The notes below the pieces were generated by a model. The model did not search any database. It was not told the DNA's origin and was given only the letters and a program-made list of their open reading frames with translations. The translations under genes and the position numbers were made by a program. This document shows positions 8,246 to 19,400 of a DNA stretch of 57,586 bases, in pieces. This DNA comes from an uncultured Lachnospiraceae bacterium (GTDB taxonomy: Bacteria > Bacillota > Clostridia > Lachnospirales > Lachnospiraceae): contig CAMWJC010000011.1 in assembly GCA_947174495.1 (NCBI GenBank), forward strand, positions 1 to 57,586, written 5' to 3'. Position 1 is the first letter of the stretch. Each line of letters begins with the position of its first letter.

Positions 8246-10174
8246 TTAAGAAATCTCCATCTGAAAAGGACTCATAGGGAACCCACTGTTATTATAGATC
8301 AGCGCTCCCTTATTGGTATTATCAAAACAATATCGTACTGCCATAGGGCGCTCTTTAAGTTCCTTGTTCTGAAGAACAATTTTTCCGTCTTTCAACTCTG
8401 CCTTTGCAGGAAACCACTGTAGTTTCCCGGCTGTGACTTCCGCTCCAAGCTCAAAGTCCAAAATGGCACTGTCCTTATCTTTCCCGTCGGCGTACATTCC
8501 ACCACTATTGTTTGCGCAGGTAATTTCCACCTCAAAACCATCTTCATCATTTTCTCCCCGGACTGCTATATGGTCAATGAGAGGTCCCTCGCATTCCGAT
8601 TCCATGTCGTAAAGCTTCTTTGCCGCCAAAAGGGCAAGTCTTCTTCCTATGTCCTTCTTATTCAACGGATGAAGGTCATTATCCTCTCCCAGATCAATCG
8701 CAACCGCCATCCCTGTCTCCGGTATGGAAAGCGCCTGTCTTTGCAATTCCCTTAAAACGGGCCAGCCCTTTCCCGTTTCATCCTCGTCACTGTCATAAAT
8801 ATCAATCGCAAAATTAGGAAGCTGCACATAGAAAAAAGGAAGCATTTCATCCTGCCAGTCTTTGCGGTATCCGCTTATCATTCTCTTCATCCGGTCCAGA
8901 TAGACCTCTGGTACATGGGTGTTGGACTCCCCCTGATACCACAAAACCCCGGCTATGGTATATTTGCGGCTGGGCGCCATCATCCCGTTAAATAATCCTG
9001 TAGGCTTCCAATTAACAAAGTCCGTAGGCTTTATCTGCTCACAGGATGCACCGATCCGGTAACACCACTCTCCCCGCAGATCAACTTCATTTTCTTCATT
9101 CCATACAGCATAAGTTTTATCCGGCGTGAACCGTCCCTTTCCGTTCTCGCACTTCACCCGAATGGTGATTGTATTTTCTCCTTCCCGCAATAAACCTTCC
9201 GGGATTGGATATTTTCTGGGGGGATACTGGTAATCCGTATGTCCCACCTGCACACCGTTCACATAGACAGTATCGCTGTCCACAATGGTTCCAAGCCAAA
9301 GCTTAGCTTCCTGTCCTGCCATCTTTCCGGACACCTGAAAGCTGCGCCTGAACCAAACGCTCCCTATAAAGTCCTGAAGTTCCGTATCCCTGAAAAAGAA
9401 GGGAATTTCTACGGATTTCCAACCGTTAACATCTGTATCTTCCTTCTCCCAGCCCCCGGCAAGCCCTTCGTCCATTTGATCCAGCTTCTGATGCCAGCTC
9501 TCCGCCTGCTGCTGATTCTGTAAAAGGATCTGACTTACATACTCATCATCACTGTACTGATCCGCTAATTTCAGTTCTTCCACACAACCGGCAAGCATCT
9601 CCCTGCTCATCCATGACTCAATCAGAGACCCTCCAAGGCTTGCGTTAATAAGTCCTACAGGCACTCCTGTCATCTGATACATCTGCAAGGCAAAAAAGTA
9701 TGCAGTAGCCGAAAATTGCAAAATGGTATCCGACTGCGCCTGTTTCCACTCTCCGGTCAGGTGGTCTTTAAGCGGTGCATGAAAATCTGCATGCTCCGTG
9801 ATCTTAAAGGTCCGTATCGACGGGTTTTCGCAAGCTGCAATTTCTTCCGGATACCGGTCTTTTACACGTTCCATAGGCAGCTCCATATTTGACTGTCCGG
9901 CACAAATCCACACGTCTCCCACCAAAATATCCGCCACTGCCGTTTCATTTCCGGCATCATCACTAATATACATGATATAAGGTCCGCCTGGCTCCATTTC
10001 CTTCAGCCATGCCTCCCATATTCCATCCTTATCCGTAATTGCTATATACTCCTCTCCCAAAAAGGAAACCATAACCTGCCGTCCAGGTTCATCAAATCCC
10101 CATATCCTGACTTTCTTTTTTTGTTGTAAAATCATACCGTCACTGATCAGTCTCGGAAGTTTCCATTTGTTCAT
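8246..10174 (-). CDS. SGNH-type sialate O-acetylesterase-like carbohydrate esterase
   Basis: The protein has 642 residues. Ser95 in the block GQSNMELPM is the nucleophile. GVLWYQGESN at 409-418 is the second signature, and DLHP near residue 500 supplies the catalytic His502 (numbered from the ATG). Residues about 250-350 are an inserted jelly-roll domain of the kind found in sialate O-acetylesterases and in CE20-type plant-glycan acetylesterases. No signal peptide is visible. The gene has an AGGAGG site and stands first in a two-gene unit with the GH2 enzyme. It should remove O-acetyl groups from sialic acid or from plant oligosaccharides; the GH2 partner and the arabinose genes elsewhere in the window favour plant glycans, which is inference. 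Confidence 0.88.
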   Translation of the reverse strand: MNKWKLPRLISDGMILQQKKKVRIWGFDEPGRQVMVSFLGEEYIAITDKDGIWEAWLKEMEPGGPYIMYISDDAGNETAVADILVGDVWICAGQSNMELPMERVKDRYPEEIAACENPSIRTFKITEHADFHAPLKDHLTGEWKQAQSDTILQFSATAYFFALQMYQMTGVPVGLINASLGGSLIESWMSREMLAGCVEELKLADQYSDDEYVSQILLQNQQQAESWHQKLDQMDEGLAGGWEKEDTDVNGWKSVEIPFFFRDTELQDFIGSVWFRRSFQVSGKMAGQEAKLWLGTIVDSDTVYVNGVQVGHTDYQYPPRKYPIPEGLLREGENTITIRVKCENGKGRFTPDKTYAVWNEENEVDLRGEWCYRIGASCEQIKPTDFVNWKPTGLFNGMMAPSRKYTIAGVLWYQGESNTHVPEVYLDRMKRMISGYRKDWQDEMLPFFYVQLPNFAIDIYDSDEDETGKGWPVLRELQRQALSIPETGMAVAIDLGEDNDLHPLNKKDIGRRLALLAAKKLYDMESECEGPLIDHIAVRGENDEDGFEVEITCANNSGGMYADGKDKDSAILDFELGAEVTAGKLQWFPAKAELKDGKIVLQNKELKERPMAVRYCFDNTNKGALIYNNSGFPMSPFQMEIS

Positions 10175-10250
10175 TTTCTTTCCTCCTGTCTTAAATCACC
10201 TGCGCAGAGCGTCATATCAGGTCATTTGCGCCTTGCATGCGTCCACAAAC

Positions 10251-10273
10251 GCTGTCACGCTCCGCGAGTCAGC
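10251..10273. repeat. Short imperfect palindrome, copy 1
   Basis: The 23-bp element has the form GCTG-N3-CGC-N3-GCG-N3-CAGC when read on the minus strand, and is followed on the plus strand by TTATTGTA. A second copy with the same paired arms but different spacers lies at 52858-52880, also next to a terminator hairpin. It falls in the 240-bp gap between the hypothetical protein gene at 10415 and the esterase gene. Confidence 0.55.
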
Positions 10274-10280
10274 TTATTGT

Positions 10281-10325
10281 AAACAAAAATATCCTATACC
10301 TTATAAATGTAAGTATAGGATATTT
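10281..10325 (-). terminator. Intrinsic terminator downstream of the 157-residue hypothetical gene
   Basis: A perfect 13-bp stem (AAATATCCTATAC at 10287-10299 and its complement at 10313-10325) with a 13-nt loop is followed on the minus strand by TTTTTGTTT. It lies about 90 bp beyond the stop codon at 10415 and should end that transcript before the esterase promoter. Confidence 0.8.
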
Positions 10326-10414
10326 CCTGTATATATTCTTTTCAATTTAAACGGAACATTTATCAAATATTGCTTTTCCGCTTTCGTTCTCTGTATTATG
10401 CAGCTCCCTTTTAT

Positions 10415-10888
10415 TTAACAAAATACAATAATTCTGGATGGTGTCGCCTGCGGAGGAATGCTTCTCGTTGTTGCTGTATAATAAACAAGCAACGTCTGCC
10501 CTGCCGGATTACAGTTAAAGCTTTGTCCATTTGCCGTCCTTATCACTGTATTTCCTGCAATATTTAGCTGAAGCGAACCATCCGCCGCCAAAAGATTCCG
10601 ATCAAAGTCACTAAGCATCACCTGCTCATTTCTTCCCACCGTAGTAATCAGCTGTGCTCTATACTGAGGCGGAAAAATAAGCGGCACAGGCAGACTGCTG
10701 TCATAAAATGCCGCCACGCGCATCCCCGGCCGAAGCTGTCTGCTATCAACAATTTGCGTCTGCGGATTTACTGCAAAATTTACAATTCCATCATCTGTAC
10801 GCAAAGTCATCATCTGGCTGCAGCAGTCGTTTCCCCTGCTGATATTTACAACCGTGCCAATAACCGGAACATAATCTCTATATGACAT
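10415..10888 (-). CDS. Conserved-looking hypothetical protein, beta-rich
   Basis: The product has 157 residues with no signal peptide or membrane segment. It is rich in beta-forming residues and in N and Q. Near the N-terminus it has GTVVNISRGNDCCSQMMTLR, with adjacent cysteines, and near the C-terminus a TTRSIPPQATPSRIIV segment. AAGGG lies about 9 bases before the ATG. I do not recognise a named family; the alternating strands recall an OB-like or small beta-barrel fold, which is a guess. A 46-residue membrane peptide gene lies just upstream in the same direction, and a strong terminator follows. Confidence 0.65.
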   Translation of the reverse strand: MSYRDYVPVIGTVVNISRGNDCCSQMMTLRTDDGIVNFAVNPQTQIVDSRQLRPGMRVAAFYDSSLPVPLIFPPQYRAQLITTVGRNEQVMLSDFDRNLLAADGSLQLNIAGNTVIRTANGQSFNCNPAGQTLLVYYTATTRSIPPQATPSRIIVFC

Positions 10889-10933
10889 AAAATAGCCCTT
10901 TTTTCTATAAAGTATGCTTTTATGACAAGAAAG

Positions 10934-11074
10934 TTACCTCATTACCCCAATAGACCTTGCTGCCAACACCGCCCACATAAGAATCAGTGCCATCCATGCC
11001 AAAATGCTGCACACCCTCATAACCTTTTTCTTTTCCCTGTTTCTTTCTTCTCCAATAAAATCAAATCCGTCCAT
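10934..11074 (-). CDS. 46-residue small membrane protein
   Basis: A short frame runs from the ATG at 11074 to the TAA at 10934. AAAGGAG is 10 bases upstream of the start. The peptide begins MDGFDFIGEERNREKKKVMR, a charged cytoplasmic-type head, and then has one hydrophobic segment (SILAWMALILMWAVLAA) and a short basic tail. The strong ribosome-binding site and clean charge/hydrophobic layout support translation. It stands 57 bp after the last surface-protein gene of the cluster and 45 bp before the 157-residue hypothetical gene. Function is unknown; single-span peptides of this kind often modulate a larger membrane protein. Confidence 0.55.
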   Translation of the reverse strand: MDGFDFIGEERNREKKKVMRVCSILAWMALILMWAVLAARSIGVMR

Positions 11075-11131
11075 TTTCTTTTTCTCCTTTGTCTATAGTG
11101 TTACCCGGCAACAGTTGCTCTATCCTCTTCG

Positions 11132-13906
11132 TCACTTTTCCTGAAACCAATGAAGAAACCTTTTGTCCTCATCAATTGTATAATACGTTTCATACTGATT
11201 TTCTTTGTCAGTAATTCGAAAATCAAATCCCGGGGTTTGATTATCCTCGTCAATAAATTCAAGATTCCATTTTTCACTTATCTTTCCTTTTTTATACTCG
11301 TATATGGCTGTATATCTATGTTCCCCAGAAAAACCGCTATACCCTGCCTGCACTGCAAGCTTTCCATCCGTAATAAGCATTCCATAAAAATGTGCTCCAT
11401 ATTCGGGGTCAAGCATATCAATTGAGGGAAGCCTGCGAAGCGTTCCATCCTCTTTTCCCAAAAAAGCATATATTTTCCCGAAGCCTTCTCCTTCAGAATC
11501 TTCGCTTTCTTCATTCAAAACAGCAATGACAATGTCTGGAATACCATCGCCATTTAAGTCTCCCTTTACCATATCTTTTGCGAGCAACGTTTCCTGCGGA
11601 TAAAAGTTCTCAAGAATTGTTTGAGCATCTTCCCATTCCTCAGTCTCTTTATACTTATAGTACGTACCATTGCCTAGGATTAGACCGGGCAGAAATATCA
11701 AATCTCCAACATTTTGACCGGGATTATTACGGATGTCCAGATTACGAAGACCGGTAAGTCCGGTAATCGGTTCAAAATCCTCAATCTTATTGTCTGCAAG
11801 ATTTAAATTCCGTAATTCCGGCAGGTATTTCAGTGGATCTATGTTCTGAATCTTATTGCCATCACATGAGACACTTTCCAGATTGCTGAGCCGCTGCAAC
11901 TGTTCAATCGAAAGAATCTCATTATTCGAAATATAAATTTCCCTAAGTTTAGTCAGCGAAGCAATCGGAGAAATATCCGCCACTCTATTATAGCTCAATG
12001 ATAGTATTTCCAATTTTTTACAACTGCAAAGAGGATAAATATTGCGAACAGCATTCCCATCAAGAAAAACGCTAGTGAGTTCTTTTTGATGCCGTATCCC
12101 TGAAATATCCTCCAATCCGCAGTCCCACACAAACAGATTTTTCAATTGAGGCAGTTTCTCCAGAAAATCAAGATCTCTGAGCTTCATACCACTGATCCAC
12201 AATTCTTCCAATTCCGGAACCATTCCCTCTTCCAAATCATAATTAACGTAAGAAGATTCATCTCCCAAAAAACTAAGCGATTTCAAATGAGGCATTTTCG
12301 CCAGATCCTCAAGGCTGCTAATCTTATTACAACCGTCAATCAAAAGAGTTTCCAGTGAATACAGCTCCTCCCTTGACGGTGTCATCTCCCACATCTCCTG
12401 TTCTGAATTCGTCCCCTGTTCTCTGGCTGCTTCCACCCCCGCTAATGCAGCCTCGCGTATCTCCTCACACCTCCAGGAAATTCCCACAGATGGCGTCCTG
12501 CTATCCCACAATTTTCGCAGTATTGTATCATACATTTCGGTGGCATTCTCCTGATTCCCTCTGCTTTCTACCCGGTACAGCCTTTGATCCTTCTTCAAAA
12601 AGAATCCCCATCGTCCCTGATTTGTCTGAAAGCGGACAAAGTTTCCATAAACGGTTTCTTTCCCTTCCTGCCCGGTCACCATCTGCCAGCTGGAATGTTC
12701 AAAGCTTTCTGAATCTTTTTCTCCTAGGATTTCTGCGCATTGCCGCCATAACCTTTCATAATCTTCCTCTTCTCTCCAGCCTGCCCTTTTCTGCCACGCT
12801 GGACAAATACTTATTGTAATCTCATCCGTCCCATCAGAAAGAGTCAAAAGAGCGGATTCTTCTGAACCCTCTGCTTCCAGACTAAGGCTTCTCCAGTTTT
12901 CCCCCTTTGTGGTGATCAATTCCATGATTAGATCCAAAATAACCTCATCGCTTAATATTTCCTGAAGTTCCTGCTTCACGCCGGGTTTTTTGTCTTTGAC
13001 CAACAGCTCATAAAGGTTCCCATGGATAAGAAGTGAAATGTCTTCTGCCTGCTGCCAGCCCAGGGCGGCTGTCTGTCCGCTCTCCGGGAAATCCCATCCC
13101 GAATCCTTGAATGCAAAGCATTGTTTTTCTCCCTGATCGGTAATAGCAGAGAAACATTTAGACTGCCCGGGCTGCAAAGTTACTTCGTTTAGCCTTGTCA
13201 GATTATAACAGCGGACAATTTCACCCTGATTTTCCGCACAGATACCCGATACCTCGCCATCAAAACACTCTCCATCAACAGCAACAACTCCTGAGAATCC
13301 ACATTGCTCAATAATCCCCAGATTTCGGGAACAGATACCTGACAGTTTTCCACCAGAAGCCGCAGATGTGTATAATTTTCCGCCAAACTCACATTTACTG
13401 ATCACACCACTATTTTCTTTACAAATCCCTCCACAAGCTCCCCAAATAAATTGGGGATTGTAATTTCCGTAGATAATAGAGTCACGTATAGAAAGATTAC
13501 AGATCTTTCCTTTGTTCTTCATAGCCAGACTATATCCTCTGTTACTGTACACTCCATAAATTGTATGCCCGTTTCCATCAAAGACACCGGAAAAGACTTC
13601 CACCCCCCTGTACAATTGAAGATCTTCCCACTCTTTCCATCCCATGTCATCTGAAATATTGTTCAGGAAGATATCCTTCATAAGCCGCCCTCGGGCATAC
13701 TCATCATCAGCACATATCTCTTCCCAGAAAAAGTAAAAATCCTCTGCGGAGTCAATTTCATAATATCCATCCTCCGAAACAAGCAGTTCCGGTTCCGCCT
13801 TTTTCAGCCGAAGATAGGCAAAACAGCTTGCTGCCAATAAGATAATTCCCAGCAATATTACAAGAATAATTATTCTAATCTTCTTTTTCTTCATAATCCG
13901 TTTCAT
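11132..13906 (-). CDS. Membrane-anchored beta-helix/LRR/FG-GAP-like protein (paralogue A, short type)
   Basis: The product has about 924 residues. A basic start (MKRIMKKKKIRI) leads into one membrane anchor. The outside part has a DGYYEIDSAEDF module, then FDGNGHTIYG and three GLUG-like repeats of the GGICKENSGVI type. A mixed middle region follows, then a run of leucine-rich repeats of the SDS22/internalin style (LSLSYNRVADISPIASLTKL). Last come a calcium-loop-like GDLNGDGIPDIVI and a beta-rich tail. It is closely related to paralogue D over the N-terminal 200 residues. The start overlaps the end of gene B by about 30 bp, so A is the last gene of the C-B-A unit. A start at 13894 is equally possible. 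Likely role is surface binding or adhesion; the ligand is unknown. Confidence 0.82.
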   Translation of the reverse strand: MKRIMKKKKIRIIILVILLGIILLAASCFAYLRLKKAEPELLVSEDGYYEIDSAEDFYFFWEEICADDEYARGRLMKDIFLNNISDDMGWKEWEDLQLYRGVEVFSGVFDGNGHTIYGVYSNRGYSLAMKNKGKICNLSIRDSIIYGNYNPQFIWGACGGICKENSGVISKCEFGGKLYTSAASGGKLSGICSRNLGIIEQCGFSGVVAVDGECFDGEVSGICAENQGEIVRCYNLTRLNEVTLQPGQSKCFSAITDQGEKQCFAFKDSGWDFPESGQTAALGWQQAEDISLLIHGNLYELLVKDKKPGVKQELQEILSDEVILDLIMELITTKGENWRSLSLEAEGSEESALLTLSDGTDEITISICPAWQKRAGWREEEDYERLWRQCAEILGEKDSESFEHSSWQMVTGQEGKETVYGNFVRFQTNQGRWGFFLKKDQRLYRVESRGNQENATEMYDTILRKLWDSRTPSVGISWRCEEIREAALAGVEAAREQGTNSEQEMWEMTPSREELYSLETLLIDGCNKISSLEDLAKMPHLKSLSFLGDESSYVNYDLEEGMVPELEELWISGMKLRDLDFLEKLPQLKNLFVWDCGLEDISGIRHQKELTSVFLDGNAVRNIYPLCSCKKLEILSLSYNRVADISPIASLTKLREIYISNNEILSIEQLQRLSNLESVSCDGNKIQNIDPLKYLPELRNLNLADNKIEDFEPITGLTGLRNLDIRNNPGQNVGDLIFLPGLILGNGTYYKYKETEEWEDAQTILENFYPQETLLAKDMVKGDLNGDGIPDIVIAVLNEESEDSEGEGFGKIYAFLGKEDGTLRRLPSIDMLDPEYGAHFYGMLITDGKLAVQAGYSGFSGEHRYTAIYEYKKGKISEKWNLEFIDEDNQTPGFDFRITDKENQYETYYTIDEDKRFLHWFQEK

Positions 13907-16472
13907 GTCTGCACTCAGGCTCCATTCTTCCTCTTGTCCATGTATAGACACTGATACTGTTCCATCCGCCACTCACAGCATCGACTGATCCCTTAGTCTG
14001 AACCAGCAGGTGATTTCCGGATATGGCAATATAACTCACCGGACCTTCTTCCCAATCTCCTGTTTCTGTCAAACTCGGCCCCGGCAGGGAGATCATCTGT
14101 AATTCCTCAAATCCATTTTTCGTACCCTGAAATAAATAAATCTTCCTCTGCGCCGGAGAAATAAGGTTCCGTTCCTGATCAACTGTCGCCTTCCCCTCTC
14201 CTATCACTGCCAGATCCTGAATTCCATCTTCGTTAAAATCACCCCATGCCAGATTTCTGGCTTCAATATCACGGTAAAAAATTCCCTCTTTTAGAAGACA
14301 ATTATCCGGATACCATTCATCCAGTATCTTCTGGGCTTTATTCAGTTCTTCCACAGACCTTAACTGACTGCCGATAGACAGATCCGGTATGTAGACCAGA
14401 CTTCCCAGTTCTGTCCCCGGATTGTCATTTACAGAAAGCTTGCGCAGACTGTAAAGCCCATACAGCGGTGAGAAATCAATAATCCTGTTAAAAGAAAGAT
14501 CTAATTCCTGCAGATTTGTCATTTTACTCAGCTCTTCAATACTAAATAAGTCAATTGAGCGTAGCGACAGCCTCTCGAGCTTCTTACATTTGCTGACAGC
14601 ACTCATCAGACTATCCAATTTAACCGTACAATTATCTATCGAAAGATGCTTAAGCTGAGACAAATCCTCCAAAAAGCTAAAATCGGCCAGCCCTGTACTA
14701 TCCGCAATTTCCAATTCCGAAAGATCCGAAAAATACCCAATACATTCCGAGTTTTTAATGTAACAGCCCTCAAGTCTAAGACTGGTAAGAGGTGCATCAA
14801 TCTGGTCTATTGGTATGGTCCCTCCATACAATTTAAGACTGGCCAGCATCGGCAAATATTTCAGTTCCCGGTAACTTACCACATATCCTGCATCCTCAAT
14901 GGACAACTCCTCAATCCCCATGACCTCTTCCATAGAGAAGATCCGCTGCTCTGTCTGTCCATTTTGGGACAATTCCTTATAAACTGCCTTTCGGATGGTC
15001 TCGTCCTTCCAGGGAATGCAATCCGACACCTCCCTCTCTGCGTACAGTTGATTCAATATTTTATACCAAAGTAATTTCTCCGTCCTTGGCTCCTGTACCC
15101 TGCCTCTCCCTGCTGCCGCTGCCAGTTCTTCCCAGACTTCATCAGTTCCCCTGGCTGATTCCTTCTCCGGCAGAGTAATCTGATAATGCATCTCCCCCTG
15201 CGTATACCAAAACCCGGTTTCCCACTTTGTCCGATAGATCATAAGCAGCTCCGGCGTTTTCTCCTCAATTCGATACATCCTGCTTCCCAATCTCTCAGGC
15301 AGTTGCGTCAACTGAAATGTCCTATGCTCTATTAGCAGGTCTGAATTCTCACCGATTCCCTCTTTCGAATAAGCTTTTATTTTCAGTGACTGGCCCGCCA
15401 CCGTCAGTTTCACTGCAAAAATACAGTCATCCTCTTCCTCTTTTTCCATTGCCTGTATTTCGATCTTTAAATCATCGCTAGTCTCATTCTCCAATAGACG
15501 ATGTATCACGCCAAAAATAAAGGAATCCTCACATGCCACACGAACCGCCTCCGGCTGCTGACCAATCATCAAAGGGTCTTCTCTTGCAATAAGCGGATAG
15601 CAATTTCCTTCCATAAGCCATGGCAGCATGTAAAGTTGGTCTTCAGAAATTTGAAGCACATGGGAAGCTTCCGAAATGTACCAGCCGGTTTCTTCCCGCA
15701 CATAGCAATTATCCATCCCCTCATCCGCTATAGCATAGGTATGATAAAATTCACCAGTCACTTCCTCCATGTCCTGCTCTGTCAGATTGCAGCACCCTTT
15801 GACCCTCCCCTGGTTTTCTGCGCAGATTCCTGCCCGGTCACCGTCATTTTTCGGGAAGCTCATCATGCCATTATAGGTACACGTTTCAATCATTCCGGTA
15901 TTCACAATAGCAATACCCGCCATTCGCGCCAGATTGTCCTTATTGTGACAAAGCTCCCCAGACATAGAGCAGTCCGTAATACTCTGATTGTTTCTATAGC
16001 AAATACCGCCAGCAAAGTATTCTCCAAAAATCAGGGAATCTCTGATATTTACATTTTGAATCGTCCCGAAATTTTCCCTGACTAAACCATATCCGTTTTC
16101 ACTATAAAGGCCGTAAATCGTATAACCGTTTCCGTCAAAAGCCCCATCAAAAACCTCCACTCTAGTACTGTGATTTTGAGGCGGTGCCAGACACCAATTT
16201 CTCCGATTTTTTAAATCATTAAGTTTGATATCCTCCATTAGCCGTCCTTTCAGGTCAGACTGGCCATCCGCCACCATCTCCCAGAACAATTGGTAATCCT
16301 CTGCGGTGTGAATCTCATACCAGCCGTCCTGACGCGCCAATCCTTCCGGTTCCTGTAAAAGGACTGTCACAATCACTATACTTCCAACCGCTGCCAGAAA
16401 TATTAAAATCCATAGCATCGGTTTCTTCCTCAACTCTTTACCCAACACTGAATATCCCATCCCTTTCATCAT
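13875..16472 (-). CDS. Membrane-anchored beta-helix/LRR/FG-GAP-like protein (paralogue B, divergent)
   Basis: This is the most divergent member of the six, with 865 residues. The anchor is MLWILIFLAAVGSIVIVTVLL after a KELRKKP basic stretch. DGWYEIHTAEDYQLFW and FDGNGYTIYGLYSENGYG mark the shared N-terminal module, and the GLUG-like repeats carry GGICYRNNQSIT. Its leucine-rich region is shorter and more irregular than in C or E, and ends with NPGTELGSLVYIPDL. The calcium-loop motif is GDFNEDGIQDLAV. The frame overlaps the end of C by 35 bp and the start of A. The true start is uncertain: ATG at 16472, GTG at 16448, or ATG at 16418, the last having GAGG 9 bases upstream. Confidence 0.8.
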   Translation of the reverse strand: MMKGMGYSVLGKELRKKPMLWILIFLAAVGSIVIVTVLLQEPEGLARQDGWYEIHTAEDYQLFWEMVADGQSDLKGRLMEDIKLNDLKNRRNWCLAPPQNHSTRVEVFDGAFDGNGYTIYGLYSENGYGLVRENFGTIQNVNIRDSLIFGEYFAGGICYRNNQSITDCSMSGELCHNKDNLARMAGIAIVNTGMIETCTYNGMMSFPKNDGDRAGICAENQGRVKGCCNLTEQDMEEVTGEFYHTYAIADEGMDNCYVREETGWYISEASHVLQISEDQLYMLPWLMEGNCYPLIAREDPLMIGQQPEAVRVACEDSFIFGVIHRLLENETSDDLKIEIQAMEKEEEDDCIFAVKLTVAGQSLKIKAYSKEGIGENSDLLIEHRTFQLTQLPERLGSRMYRIEEKTPELLMIYRTKWETGFWYTQGEMHYQITLPEKESARGTDEVWEELAAAAGRGRVQEPRTEKLLWYKILNQLYAEREVSDCIPWKDETIRKAVYKELSQNGQTEQRIFSMEEVMGIEELSIEDAGYVVSYRELKYLPMLASLKLYGGTIPIDQIDAPLTSLRLEGCYIKNSECIGYFSDLSELEIADSTGLADFSFLEDLSQLKHLSIDNCTVKLDSLMSAVSKCKKLERLSLRSIDLFSIEELSKMTNLQELDLSFNRIIDFSPLYGLYSLRKLSVNDNPGTELGSLVYIPDLSIGSQLRSVEELNKAQKILDEWYPDNCLLKEGIFYRDIEARNLAWGDFNEDGIQDLAVIGEGKATVDQERNLISPAQRKIYLFQGTKNGFEELQMISLPGPSLTETGDWEEGPVSYIAISGNHLLVQTKGSVDAVSGGWNSISVYTWTRGRMEPECRHETDYEEKED

Positions 16473-19400
16473 AATAAAGGTTTACCTTACACTCCCACGT
16501 CCCAGGCTCTTCACCCAAATACCAAGTCTGCCATAAAGAAAGCTTATGCTCAAAGCTTCCACCCTCATTCTGCTGACAGCCCTCGTAAGCCAGAATTTCT
16601 GTTTTCTCAGGGTTCTTTTTATCCTTCCCGATATAAAAGATCTCCGGCAATTCCACTCCTGTCAGGACTCTATAACTTTCCAGAATCTCCTCTGAAGTAT
16701 AATATGGGAGCGGAATCTCCTGGTATTCAGTCAAATATTTTTCCACCGCCATCAAAAGTATCTCCTGGGGCTGGTATTTTGTATCATAGTAAGTATCATG
16801 AATCTGATAATCATAGTTGTTTTCACAAATGTCCGGTTTACCTATGCCCATATAAAATTCTGCAAGCTTAACTCCTGCTTTTTCTTGATATGCTTCATAT
16901 TTCTGCTCAAATTCCTTTTCCACAAGGGATATCTTCCCGCGATTTTCAGCAATAAGAAACTGTCCGCTTCCCCCTTCCCCAGCCACTACATAGCAACTGT
17001 AAGAGTTATCTTCCTTATTGAGTATGGTAAAGTCATATCCTGGTTCCAGAGTACGCTCAGCAAGCGAGAGTTCCCACTTTTCTTTCATTTCTCCATTTTC
17101 ATATTCATAGATATTGGTGAATCCCCAGCGCCAGCTGCTGCCGCCGTAAACCTTCACCACAAGCCTGCCGTCGGAGATCAACATTCCTTCATAAGGATCA
17201 CCATACACCCCGCCCGAATAAGGACCTAATGTGGCAATCGATGTCAGCGGCTGAAGGCTTCCATCCATCTGCCTGATAAAAAGATAAATTTCCCGCTCAT
17301 CATCATATCCGGCATCTTCCGGATCTGGTCCCCCCATAATCGCCAGATCTGTAATACCATCTTCATTCAGGTCTCCCTTTATCATATCCTGGGCTATGAG
17401 TTCTTCATCCGGATAAAACTGATTCAATATCTCTTGTGCTTCCTGCTGCAGATTTTCATCCTCCCCAAAACTGCTCTCAATTGTCAGCCTAGGCAGGAAG
17501 ATCAAATCCCCAATGTTCTGCCCCGGATTTTCTCCCATTCTAAAACCCAAAAGTTGATTAAGCTCCATAACAGGCGTAAAATCCTGTATCTGGTTATAGG
17601 AAAGTCCCAGATATTGCAGTTTATGCATACCTTTGATTGCACGGATATCCTGTATTTCGTTGTAATCCAAGGCCAGGCTATCCATCTTAGTCAGCCCTTC
17701 CAGCGGACTGATATCACTGATCCGGTTATAAGAAGCCCCCAAAACAGTAAGCTCCTTCCGGTTCTTCAAGGGCGATAGGTCACTGACCTGATTTTCATTA
17801 ATATTCACTCCTGTCAGCTTGGTCAGATATTGCAACGGCGTAATATCGGAAATTCTATTTCCCTGTATCCCGACTTCCGACAGTTCAGGCAGAGATGCCA
17901 GCACCGATATATCACTGATCTCATTAAATGCCAGCGACAACCCTTCCAGCTTTTTACAGTTCTCTAAAGGGCTGATATCGCTGATCCCATTCTGGTAAAA
18001 AGAAGCATCCCTAAGCTCTTTCTGGTACTCTATTCCGGAAAGCTTCTTCAACCGGCAATGCGTGACATACAAATTTTCCAGCTGCGGAAATTTCTCCAAA
18101 AATAACAAATTTTCAAGGTCTACATTTCTGATAGACAACTCTTCCAGTTCCGGAATCATGTCCTTTTCCACATCAAAATTAATCTCTACCCCATCCCCGT
18201 TTCCAGTAAATGAAAGACTTTTCAGACAGGGAAGCTTTTTCAAATCCGACAATGTGCCTACTCGGTCCGATTCTCCCAGATTAACCGAAAGTTCTTCCCT
18301 GTCCCTTACTTCCTCCCATGCTGGTATCCCCCTTTCTTCTACCCTGTAAACGGCATCCCGTATTGCAATATCCTCCCAGCCAATCCCCTTCACTGGCGTA
18401 CGGTCCTCCCACAGTTTCCAGAGCATGGTTTCATACATACCTCTTTCCGGCCTTTCCCAGTCCCTTTCCCCGCTCTCTTCTGCGAAAGAAAGCCTTTTGA
18501 TTTGTGTCTTCACCTCCTGAATATCAGGGAGGATCCTCTGCTCATGTGACAGTTTTTCTTCCTGTCCATCGCTCTCTTGCCTTCCATCGGTCTCTATTTG
18601 ATATAACGCATCTTCCGTTTTCCAAAAAAATCCCTGTTTTCCCTCTTTTGTCTGATAGAGGATAAACTTTTCCGGAGTTTCCACTGCATCCACTATATGC
18701 CATGTAAAACGCTCATAATCCTCTGTGCCGCTTTCGTGAAGAACTGATTCGCACCGCTGCCACAAAGCTTCCAGTTCAGCCCATTCGCTTCCCTCCATCA
18801 CAGCAGCCGGACGGATATTGATCACAACAGACTCCACTTGATCTGAAAGTCTAAGGGAAATAAGCTCCCCTGAAACCTCTGCTTCCAGCTCCCGGCTCTC
18901 CCAATCGCTTTCTCCAGCCCATTGAGCTTCCCATATGAGTGCAGAGATCTCTTCTCTTTCTAAGATTTCACTGATAATCTGCTCCTTTTTCTGCTCCTGA
19001 TGCAGAATCTGATCCAGCACATCCGAAAACGAATTTTTATGGAACAGATTTCTGATATGTCCTTTCTGCTCCTTGCCTACAGCAATGACCTGCCCATTAC
19101 CTATATGCTTCCATCCGGATCCTTTAATTCCCAGACATCTTGTCTCTCCTTTATCAGAGATTGCTTGAAAACGGTTCATCAGCTCGGGCATATCATTCAG
19201 GTCCGCTATATTATAGCAATTTATAATCTCCCCCTTATTTTTTCCACAGATTCCTGCTGCCGCATCATTACTTAGTCCTTTCAAATCCAATTTTCCTGAA
19301 AAACCGCACATTTCCACCGCAGCTGTATTTCTTCCGCAAATACCTCCCAGTCTGATCAAAGAATAATTCCCACTGTAAATTTCTCCTCCAAAATCGCAGT

